From Adineta steineri (taxonomy: Eukaryota > Rotifera > Eurotatoria > Adinetida > Adinetidae), in contig CAJNOI010000104.1 of the NCBI GenBank assembly GCA_905250115.1, forward strand, positions 209,790 through 273,789: a stretch of DNA of 64,000 nt, read 5' to 3'. Shown here piece by piece: positions 54,018 through 64,000 of the stretch. Positions within the stretch are counted from its first letter, which is position 1. Each line of letters opens with the position of its first letter. The notes beneath the pieces are model-generated. The model ran no database searches. It was not told the origin of the DNA and saw nothing but the letters and a program-made list of their open reading frames with translations. The translations under genes were made by a program, and so were the position numbers.

Positions 54018-56625
54018 TTAACCATGTTGTGGTGGACGTGTAGATGCACTTTCAATCGTTGTTGTTAGTAAACTAGATGAACTACTGTTGTTACTTGGAA
54101 TAGATGATGAACTTAATTGATGATTCATTGAATTAAATAAATCATCAAGTAATTGAAGTGCACGATGAATTTGTATTTCAATCCAACAGGGTGTTTCTTT
54201 TATTGATTGCCTTAATTTATTTTATATATATTTTTTTCTAAGAAAAAAAAATTAAATTCTTACCGAGGATAATCTGGACCCCATCCTTTAACAAAACTAA
54301 GTCTTAACACACATAAACGTCGCATATCATCAACACTTAAACTTGTTGACGATGGACCATGAAGTTGTTGTTGCATTCGAGCATGTAAAGCCATTTTAAC
54401 ATGTTGATCCATTTGAGAAAAACATTGATGTAAATCAAATACCTAGAGAAATTGATATATAGAATAATAAATACTTTCGAACTCACTTCTTTTATTCTTT
54501 ACTATAAGAAGTCAAGGTAGCAGTATGCGATCATAGGAAAAAAAACATGTCAGATGCAATTCAATCTAATTAGTGTTGAAAATAATTCTCAAGAAAAACT
54601 ATTCGATAACTACCATTACTCATCAAAATATTGATGCTATTAAATATCTAGTAGATAGTAGTCTTCTATATATTAACATTGTTTATATTCCTATCATCCT
54701 AGGCATAGTCTATCACATAACAACAAAATATCATTAACGACAAATGGTATAGATGTGCATTATAGCAATGCAAAAAACACATATGCAAAATATATTATTC
54801 TTGATCTTAATTATTTTTGAAAGGAAAAACATCAACTTGATCACGTCAAGGGTATACACATATAACATACTTTAATGCAAGCTTGAGGATAAATTTTATG
54901 AACAGCATCACCTGGTGCACGTCCAGCTTCACGATCAAGATAATATGATTGAAGAAAAACTGCTTGATCACTATTACATCTTATCCATACATCACCTTCA
55001 TTTCGACATTCAACACGAATACCTTTACCAATATGTAATCTAAAAAAAATCAATTGATTTATATTGGAAAAATTCTTTTTTTTCGGATAAATTCATACCG
55101 TGCTTTTTCACTTGCTTCCGTACGATGAACATTACTTAAAGGACCTAAACAAAATCGATCTCCAACAGTAGCCATATCTGTTCCACCATCAACAGTTACT
55201 TCTTTAAACGTATCTGGTACTTTAAATGTTTCACCAACTTGCACATCACGTTCATAATAAGCTATACTACACCAATATTCACCAAAATTACTTATTAATG
55301 TTAACGATTGAAGTGAAGGTGTACTCGTAGGAATAATAGGATGTTGTTGCCCTAAAAACATTCCACGATATTAAATCCTACTTATATCTTAGGAAAATAT
55401 CTTACATAAACTAGCTGTAGCTGATGCTGATTGTGCCCATAGAGGTACATTTCCATCTTGAAAAAATAAAATCATATTTTTCACATAAACAAAAATTCTA
55501 TTTTTACCTTGTGGAAAACTACCAATAGTTGAAGCAGAACTTCCATTAGTAGGATATTGATGCGGTGGACTTGGACTAGTCGTATCTGGTGCTTGATGTT
55601 GAACAATACCTATAGCCTGTGGAGAATTTTGTTCGTCTATATAATCTATAAGAAGGAAAAAAAATATTTAATTGAATATATATGACAATGTATATTTTTA
55701 ATAACCTTTTATGTAATGATATCCATCAGGTGTTGAATAAAGATCCCGATCATTTGATGAAGATGGATCATTATGCCCAAGTAATTGAAAACGAGGTACA
55801 AGTGGCATTCCTGCAAGATCTATTTATAGAAGAAAAAAACATAGCGTTATTTTTTTTTTCGAGAAAAAAAAATTAATCAAGAATATTTACCAATTCCTGG
55901 TGAAACAACACGCTCATAATGATATGGATTGACTAAAAAATAAAAAAAAATACACTTAGGAAAATTACTTTTCTTCTTTAATTAAATTTACCACAAACAT
56001 ATTCTTGTTTAAGATCAAATGCTAAATGACAGATTTTTAAATGTTTCAATTCATTTTTATGTAAATCAGGCCAACGCCATATACGTGCATAGATAACATG
56101 TGGAAAACCTTTTCGACCAGCAACCTATGTAATAAATGATGATAGTATTGAAAAAAAATTATTTAATAAAATAAATTATATACTTGTAATCGTCCATCGA
56201 GTGTTCGTTGAATAGTTACACATTTCGTTGGAATTTGTCCGCTGGATGTAACTGATGCAACTAATGCATCAAGTTCATCTTTTTTATCTTTAAGTTTTTT
56301 AACCAAACTAATATAAAACAAACATAGAAAATAATAAGAATAAGAATTTATTTTTATTTTACCTTTCAATAGCTCGTTTTGCAAATGTTTCACTTTCACC
56401 ATTTGTTCGTTGTCTATGACATAAAAGATTTGCAACAATTCCATTGCATGCATCTGACGATGAACCACCACTATTTGATGTTGATGCACCATTTGATGGT
56501 GGACTATGAGAATGAGGTGGAGGAGAAGCCGACATCATTCTTGATGATGATGATGCAGCAACGGCAGCAGCAGCAGCTAACGATGGATGAATGAGAAGAT
56601 CCACTTTGTTTGTATTAATAAACAA
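54018..56625 (-). CDS. SMAD4: SMAD4 co-Smad
   Basis: Many exons. After a low-complexity Ala/Ser/Pro N-terminus, the MH1 domain has [79 protein letters not shown] and [16 protein letters not shown]. After a Ser/Pro/His-rich linker the MH2 domain has [79 protein letters not shown], and [20 protein letters not shown]. The C-terminus ends in Ser/Thr-rich TRPPQHG with no SSxS motif, as expected of a co-Smad. The start is uncertain: 56625, or an internal ATG at about 56537. It is divergent from CCT1. Confidence 0.93.
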
Positions 56626-56991
56626 AAAAGTATTTTATTTTTTGAACAATAAATATAAAATGATAGTGGTTTTATTTTTTGTTTGTATTAGCTTGGCTTC
56701 TTTTTTCGTTTCCACATTGTCGATCAACCGATGGGGTGAAGAGGTAAACAAAATAAACATAATGAGCGACCATGTGACGTGCAATTGTTCCTTCAATTAA
56801 CTTTTTTTGTAATGTGTCTAGTGACATCTTTAGATAGACAACTAAAAGATATATTTTTCAAAAATCAAGATTGATTATTCATCATTGTATATAGTCTCGA
56901 GAATAAGTTTCGAAATAAAACAAAATGTAATTGTATTCTTAAATTACTTTATCAATCATATCTTTTAGATCAGTATTTATTGTTTTTTTGA
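56626..56991. promoter_or_regulatory. Divergent promoter region between SMAD4 and CCT1
   Basis: A 366-nt AT-rich gap between head-to-head genes. An acceptor-like CATATCTTTTAG lies 23 nt before the CCT1 ATG. No TATA box is convincing. Confidence 0.4.
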
Positions 56992-59083
56992 ATGGCTCAA
57001 GCAACATTATCACTAGGTGGTGAACGTATTACAGGTGATTCAGTTCGTACTCAAAATGGTCAGTAAATTTTTTTGTAAAAAATAATATAATTACATTGTG
57101 TTTTTTCTTCATTCACTAAAATAGTTTTGGCAGCTATGGCTATTGCTAATATTGTTCGAACATCATTAGGTCCACTTGGTCTTGATAAAATGATGGTTGA
57201 TGATATAGGAGTATGTTGTCTATCTAATTTATTTTTTCGAAATAAATATTAAATTGAATATATAGGATGTCACAATTACAAATGATGGTGCTACTATTCT
57301 TAAATTACTTGAAGTTGAACATCCGGCTGCAAAAGTACTAGTAGAATTAGCACAATTACAAGATCAAGAAGTTGGCGATGGTACAACTAGTGTCGTAAGT
57401 TGAAAAAAACTTTCTTTGTCGGTGTATATGAATTTATTTTTATAATAAACAGGTAATTATTGCTGCTGAATTATTAAAAAATGCTGATCAACTTGTTAAA
57501 CAAAAAATTCATCCAACATCAGTTATTAGTGGTTATAAATTAGCGTGCAAGTAAAATATATATATATATTATCATTTAATATTCATTTATAGAAAATGAA
57601 AATTTTTAGATTAGCAGTTAAATATATTCAAGATAAAATGACTATTAAAGTTGATGAATTAGGTAGTGAATGTTTAATAAATGTTGCTAAAACATCAATG
57701 TCAAGTAAAGTTATTGGAATGTATGTAGCAAAATAAATTTCTATTCTATTAATAGCATATATATTAATTATAGGGATGCTGATTATTTTGCTAAAATGTG
57801 TGTTGATGCAGCAAATTTAGTTAAATTTAATGAAAAAGATAAAATAATTGTACCAATTAAATCAATTAATGTATTAAAAGCTCATGGTCGATCAATACGT
57901 GAAAGTAGTTTAATATCTGGTTATGCACTAAATTGTACAGTTGCTTCGCAATTAATGACAAAACGAATATCAAATGCAAAAATAGCATGTTTGGATTTTA
58001 GTTTACAAAAAGTACGAATGAAATTAGGTGTACAAATTGTTGTAGAAGATCCAGAAAAACTTGAAGCTATTCGAAGAAGGTTAGTAATTCACTTATTAAA
58101 TAGTATGTAAAATAAAATACATTTAGAGAAACTGATATTGCTAAAGAACGTGTTGCTAAATTACTTAATGCTGGTGCTAATGTTATATTAACAACTGGTG
58201 GTATTGATGATCTTTGTTTAAAACAATTTGTTGAAGCTGGAGCTATGGCTGTTCGACGTTGTAAAAAAGCTGATTTAAAACGTATTGCTAAAGCAACAGG
58301 AGGTAAAATCTTTCATAATGAACTTGTAATTAAATATTACTATGTTGATTTTCTTTTAGCTACATTATTAACTGCTTTAGCAAATATGGAAGGTGACGAA
58401 TCAATTGATGCATCAGTTATTGGTAGTGCTAATGAAGTTGTTCAAGAACGTATTTGTGATGATGAACTTATTCTTATTCGAGGACCTAAAGCACGTACAG
58501 CAGCATCAATTATAATACGTGGTGCAAATGATTTTATGTGTGATGAAATTGAACGTTCTGTACATGATGCTCTATGTGTTGTTAAACGTGTATTAGAATC
58601 AAAACAAGTTGTACCCGGTGGTGGTTGCTGTGAAACAGCACTTTCAATTTATTTAGAAAATTTTGCTATAACAGTTGTAAGTATTTTATTAAACTCAAAA
58701 ATATATATTACATGTTTTTTTTTCTCTAGAATTCACGAGAACAATTAGCTATTGCTGAATTTGCCTCAGCACTTTTATCTATACCTAAAGCATTAAGTGT
58801 CAATGCTGCACAAGATGCTACTGATCTTGTAGCAAAACTTCGTGCTTATCATAATGCATCACAAACACAAAAAGATAAAGAACCATTAAAATGGTTTGGT
58901 TTAGATCTTCAAGCTGGTAAAGTTCGTGATTGTAAATCAAATGGTGTATTTGAACCAGCAATATCAAAAATCAAATCATTAAAATATGCAACAGAAGCAG
59001 CGATTACTATTTTACGTATTGATGATATGATTAAACTTGATAAAGAAGAAAAAAAAGGTAGACATGGTGATGAATGTATGTAA
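56992..59083 (+). CDS. TCP1: Chaperonin CCT subunit alpha (TCP1)
   Basis: About nine exons. The group II chaperonin signatures are intact: [40 protein letters not shown], the ATP-site [10 protein letters not shown], and later [43 protein letters not shown]-type apical residues ([20 protein letters not shown]) and the end [20 protein letters not shown] identify the alpha subunit. It is one of eight subunits folding actin and tubulin in the cytosol. The start [10 protein letters not shown] at 56992 fits family length. One short intron (58303-58358) is open in frame on its left side. Loop residues PVNSVN of vertebrates appear here as VPIKSIN. Confidence 0.95.
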
Positions 59084-59458
59084 TAAACAATCAATCAATC
59101 AAAAAAAGCTTGTTTGTGTGTGTGACTTTTTTGTGTTGTTATATTTTTTTTTATTTACTATTTTTATTGTTATCGTTTTTTATATACCCTAGAAAAAAAA
59201 ACTTCTATTACTCGCAAATATATATATAAATATACAAAAATTTCTTTTTTTCCTTTCTATAACAAGATCATAAGGTTATTAAGAGAATACGAACATGAAT
59301 AGTTGACTACAATCAAATATATACAAGAAATATATTTAAATATCAATGAATTGCAAATCGATATTTGATTTAAGGCGATACAGTAGTTTTAGTTTTGTGG
59401 TTAGTATATGTTATATGGTGACCACATACGAGTCGGGTAGTATACGAAATAATTTATT
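59084..59458. other. Intergenic
   Basis: A 375-nt AT-rich spacer between CCT1 and the intermediate filament gene, with T-rich tracts. It probably contains the CCT1 poly(A) site and a promoter; nothing specific is visible. Confidence 0.4.
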
Positions 59459-61488
59459 ATGGCATTAATTCAACGGTATTCAACTGAACTTTCAACACAT
59501 GCTACTACTACTAATAATAATACATCAATTGCACATGTTGCTGATGATATAGCATCTATAAAAAAACATGATGAAGATGAAAAACGTTATTTTCATTCAT
59601 TAAATGATCGTCTTGAAGAATTTCTTCGTAGTTTAAATGTTCTTGAATTAGCAAATAAAAAATTACGTGATGAATTAAATTTATTAATAACAAGTTGGGG
59701 AATAAGTGGAGAAAATCGTGCACGTTTTTTACAAGAACTTGATCATTTAACAAAACAATTATCTGAACATAGTCGACGTAAAGTACTTCTACAAGCTGAA
59801 ACAAAAATTTTCGAAGAAGAAACACATTTAATTGATCGTGTTACAGCTGTTTTTATTGATGTAATTCATTTATATGAAGATAAAAAACAAATCTTATTTC
59901 ATTTAATACAACAATTAGAAGATGAATATCATAAAATTAAACTTCGACTTGATATAAGTAATACACAAGTTAAATCTTGTGATGATGATTATCAAAAAGA
60001 AGTAGCTAAATTTCGTACCTATCTAGCTGAATGGTCACAAATCGCATTAGATAAACAAAAATTAATAATTGAAATTCAAACACTCAGAGAACATTATAAT
60101 CTTCGTTTAGCTTATAATCAAGAAGAGATTAATGAATGGAAACGTTTATTAAATCGTATATCACAAGAATCAAAAAATTTTTATAAAGATTATTTAGAAA
60201 CAATAAAACAACAAATATATAGTGATTATGAAAAAATGGCAAAAGAACAACAAATGGATGTTGAAATGGAATTAAAAACACGATTAACAGAAATACAAGA
60301 AAAAATTAATATGGGTGTACCTCTTGATGAAAATGGTTAATATTAATATATATAATCATTTTTTTTTAAATTTCATCTTTTCTTTTAGAAGAACGACGTC
60401 GTCGTGAAGAAACTCATCGTTTTGAAACTCGTCTTAATGAATATACACAAGAACATGATCATCTTCAATCTGATTTTAGAAAATTAGCTGAAGAAGCTCA
60501 ACGTAAACGACGTTTATTACAAGATCTTGAAAATGAAGCAAGAAATAAAGCACGTAAACATGCTGAACAACATGCTCGTCTTGTACAAGATACTGATTTT
60601 ACACGTGCAGAATATTATGCATTAAAAGATGAATTAGATAAAATGGCGTATACACTTCGATTTAGTATTGAAGAAGAATTAAGAATTTATGAAACTTTAT
60701 TAAATTCATTAAATCGACAAAAAGATGAACCACGTCCATCTATTGATGAATCAACTGGTTTTCGACATACAAAAACGACAACAACAACAACAAAAACAAA
60801 AGCGGATACAGGTGATGATGTAATAAAATATCGACAACCATCAATATCAACAGTAACATATAATGAAAATACGGATCAAAATCGATTTGGTATTGCACAA
60901 AGTATGCTTAATCAAAATCAAACAACAACAAAAACAACAACACGAACAACACGACGTGGTGGTGGTGGTGGTCAAGAATCGGATGGACGACAACAACAAA
61001 TAAATGTTAAAATGGAACAAATGGAACAAGAAGTACCTGAACTTAATGAAAAATATATGCAAAGTAAAATTCATATTACACGTAAATATAAAGGTAAGAA
61101 AATAATTTTGTTGATTTTGAAAAAAAAACAAAATTTTTTATTTTTAGGAAATGTTCTTATAAAATTCGTTGATGTTGGTGGTCGTTTCGTAGAAGTTGAA
61201 AATACCGGTAATCATACACGTGATTTAACTGGATGGTATATTGAACGAGTTGTTGATGGTCGACATATTAATTATATGTTTCCTAATTTTGAACTTGATT
61301 CACATAAAACAGTTCGAATCTATGGAAATTATCATCAACGATCTGCACCGATCCCCGCAGATGATTCTTATGTACAACTTATTGCATCAAATTTTTATGA
61401 TTGGGGTACAGGAAGACAAATGCGTACTGAATTGTTTAATCGTGATGATGTTGGTAAAGCATTATTTGAACAAACAATAAAAGAGTAA
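59459..61488 (+). CDS. Intermediate filament protein with lamin tail domain
   Basis: Three exons (59459-60335, 60389-61093, 61148-61488). The rod is a long coiled coil starting with DEDEKRYFHSLNDRLEEFLR, a coil-1A-type start with lamin-like spacing (LNVLELANKKLRDEL), and ending near AYTLRFSIEEELRIYETLLN, the conserved rod end. A Thr-rich linker and a Gly/Gln-rich spacer follow. The lamin tail domain (VLIKFVDVGGRFVEVENTGN ... DLTGWYIERVVDGRHINYMF ... IPADDSYVQLIASNFYDWGT) is in exon 3. The C-terminus has no CaaX box and I see no clear nuclear localisation signal, so this resembles invertebrate cytoplasmic intermediate filaments rather than a nuclear lamin. The rod is about 440 residues. Confidence 0.88.
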
Positions 61489-62313
61489 AACAAAAAACAA
61501 ATATATCTAGATGAACTCATAAATTTTTATAGTGAAGTATCTATAATAAATAACATTTTTTTTTCAAAACTTAAATGAAGCTATAGGTTTTACTTGTAAA
61601 GAATCATGAACAACGAAATTAACATATAGTAACATAACAATTCATACCGTTGTCTAAAAATATGAATTATCATATGTTAATCTATCATTTATAAACTATA
61701 ACTACCATCATTATTATTTAATAACGAATCTTTGAATTCTTTCTGGGAAATTATATTTCTAATCATAGTGTGAAATTTCAAAAGCCACTTGTCATTTTTG
61801 TCTAATAATCGATCGCATAACAAATGACTCGATGAGAAGAGTCATGATATGAACTATTAGAATAGAATGAAACAACTTATAGCTATATTAGATAATCTTG
61901 TCTTAACTGATCCATCTGCTTGACATTTTCTCTTCTCTTTTCTGTCAATATATAGGTAAAGGCGTGAATTGGAATTTTAAGTCGATCATGTGTATATATA
62001 TATATGCACAGCTTGATATCAATATTAAAGAGTGCGTGTGAAGAGAAAAAGAAGAAGAAAAAAAAATCTGTCTTCGTATTCATTCGTTTCGTGTGGCATT
62101 TTGCAATTAAACGACGTGGGGAAGGAAAAAAAGAGAAAACGTTCAAAGCGAACGAAGAAAAAAGAAGAAGAAGAAGAAGAAACGAACACGTATATATAAT
62201 CACATTCCACACATTCCAATGTCGCTTTAGTTCATTCATTTAAAAGAAGACACTTTCAAATTATTCAACGAAAATTAATCTATTCGTAAAGGTGAAATAC
62301 ATACATTCTCTCG
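61489..62313. other. Intergenic
   Basis: AT-rich sequence with a purine-rich, AGA-repeat tract (about 62040-62190) that creates spurious ORFs on both strands. It probably contains the promoter and 5' UTR of the next gene. Confidence 0.4.
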
Positions 62314-64000
62314 ATGGCACATGCATTTGACAATCGAAATTTTATTCCCGGTAAACAACAAACATTTTATTCAGTGGTTTCACCATCATCACGTCCTGAT
62401 ATAACAAATGTTCTTTGGGAAGCTTCATCATCTCCATCACTATCACCAAGAATTCAATCATCATCACCACAAGCATCACCAAAACCAAATCATCCTCCAC
62501 CATCTTATGAAGAAAGTATTTTTAATAAAGCTTTAGCTAATCGTCATAATTCTCAATCGTCACTTCATTCACCAACAATCCGTTATTATTCAAATCATCA
62601 ACAACAACAAAATAGCCCAAATTCAACATCATTTGTATCTTATTCATCACCATCAACACCAATTGATCGTAATCATTACCAAAGAGAACAACAACAACAA
62701 CAACCAGTAATAGGTAAAGAAAGAAAAAGATAACATACTCTAATTTCATGATAATGAGATAAGACTAAAAATGTATGGTTAGTCGATTTAACATTTCTTC
62801 ATAAGTAATCTCTAATTCATATATAGATATTTATTTTGATTTAGATGGATATTATCCACTTGCTTCACCACATCGAAGTTCTGATACGAAACCTCCACCA
62901 CCTGCTCGTATGCCTAAAGTATCATCAACAATAAATAATAATAATTCAATTCATCGTTCAAATGCTTTACCTCAATTTTCGCCAAATGGTATTAAAACAA
63001 GTACAACTTATCTTAATACAACACAACTTCATATAAATCAATCATCACCTCCACCTCCACCACCTCGTTATCCACTTCAACCACCAGCTATTCCACCACG
63101 AGGTTCTCCTATATGTCATCAATCAATTTCAGATTTTAATTCGTTAGCATCACCAAAACCTACTAGTCAAATGATCTATCGATCACCTGTTATTTCATCA
63201 ACAGCAAAACGAAATGATATCTCACTTGAAAAACAATTTCATTCACTTTCAATAACTCATAATCAATATCATGGAACAACAAATGGATTTAATAAAAACG
63301 AATATTCCATAGGTCAATGTCGAAAATGTCATGAAACAATAATAAATACAGATGATTCTTGTAATATACTTGGTCAAATTTATCATACTTCTTGTGCTGT
63401 ATGTGTTATATGTGGACGATCAGTAAAAAATAAACATTATTTTGTTAAAGATCAATTATATTGTGAAGAAGATTTTTTGGTAAATTTCATTATACATTAA
63501 TTTTTTCTTGAAAAAAAAACAAATTTTATTTTTTTAGTATACAGGTTTTCATCAAACACTTGAACATTGTATAGCATGTGGTCATTTAATTACTGATACA
63601 GTAAATTATTTCAAATTAATTTACAATAAAAAAAAATCTTTTTTATTAAGGTTTTACAAGCACTTGGTCAATCGTATCATTTAACATGTTTTAAATGTTC
63701 AAAATGTTCGATATGTTTAGATGGTATACCATTTATAACTGATAAAAATAAAAATCTTTTTTGTTTACATGATTATCATATGTAAGAGACTATTTCTTAT
63801 TTAAATAAAATTATCTTATTTTTCATTTAGGACTTATGGACCACGCTGTGATAAATGTTCAAATCCAATATGTCCAGAAGATGTAAATAAATAAATAAAT
63901 AAATAAGAAATATCAAAATTTAATATTGTCTTTTAGGATTCAAATGAAACTGTACGAATTATTTCAATGGGTAAAACATTTCATGTCCAATGTTATCAAT
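62314..64000 (+). CDS. Ajuba/LIMD1/WTIP-type LIM protein (copy 2, runs off the window)
   Basis: Exon 1 (62314-62713) and exon 2 (from about 62846) encode a long Ser/Pro/Gln-rich N-terminal region with a PPPPPP-type run and a PPSYEES motif that could bind WW or SH3 domains. LIM1 follows (CRKCHETIINTDDSCNILGQ ... YCEEDFL), then LIM2 (CIACGHLITDTVLQALGQSY) and the start of LIM3 (CDKCSNPICPEDDSNETVRI ... HVQCYQ), cut off at 64000. Intron positions match those of the gene at 49358: after YCEED(Y/F)L, after the residue before (M/V)LQALG, after (N/H)DYH and after CP(D/E)D. The two are paralogues. Function as a junction or Hippo adaptor is inferred from the family. Confidence 0.85.

Noticed and set aside
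62004-62243. Lys/Arg-rich ORF and its antisense Phe/Ser-rich ORF
   Set aside because: Both arise from an AGA/GAA purine repeat in the 5' region of the LIM gene.
1-64000. tRNA and rRNA genes
   Set aside because: No convincing cloverleaf with B-box (GGTTCGA-type) or rRNA-like block was seen by eye; a covariance-model scan would be decisive.

Overview
The window is animal nuclear DNA, strongly AT-rich, with compact genes cut by many very short (about 45-70 nt), AT-rich GT-AG introns. Conserved animal genes (SMAD4, CCT1, CXXC1, KCTD3, OXSM, B4GALT7, TFIIS, alpha-SNAP, a class IV sirtuin, an intermediate filament protein, Ajuba-type LIM proteins) sit beside a secreted kelch protein, a DUF1264/oil-body-type gene and scattered TGTGGG-like repeats. 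This mix suggests a bdelloid rotifer (Adineta/Rotaria-like). That placement is inference: no rRNA or marker gene is present.

Layout. 1-5.0 kb: 5' end of an unrecognised minus-strand gene, a small possibly myristoylated protein, an EFCAB14-like membrane coiled-coil protein and an RRM protein. 5.6-20.9 kb: nine consecutive minus-strand genes (B4GALT7, OXSM, a D123/CDC123-like protein, KCTD3, PLPP6, a GH18 chitinase, CENPX, CXXC1, DUF1264). Their spacing is very tight and splice-acceptor-like sequence abuts most start codons, which suggests polycistronic transcription with spliced-leader trans-splicing. 21.2-23.8 kb: TFIIS and alpha-SNAP on the plus strand. 23.8-40.9 kb: a gene-poor, repeat-rich stretch with a GPCR pseudogene, a tiny two-exon gene, a secreted kelch protein, a pogo-like deletion derivative and several MITE-like elements.

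40.9-45.7 kb: an Erf4/CHIC-like gene whose last intron holds a non-LTR retrotransposon with an intact 994-codon ORF and a 15-bp target-site duplication. 46.9-47.1 kb: a diverged second copy of the tiny gene. 48.3-50.6 kb: a beta-microseminoprotein-like gene and an Ajuba/LIMD1-like LIM gene. 51.2-56.6 kb (minus strand): an EF-hand neuronal-calcium-sensor-like protein, a SIRT6/7-type sirtuin and SMAD4. 57.0-64.0 kb (plus strand): CCT1, an intermediate filament protein with a lamin tail domain, and a second Ajuba-like gene that runs off the window.

The strongest leads are the operon-like minus-strand array (including a stop codon that doubles as a splice acceptor), a CXXC1 gene with no visible CXXC DNA-binding finger, a dispersed family of telomere-like (TGTGGG) foldback elements, a pair of duplicated ~40-residue genes with identical architecture, and several transposable elements with readable target-site duplications. 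All intron boundaries were read by eye from GT-AG sites and frame continuity; no alignment, structure or search program was run.
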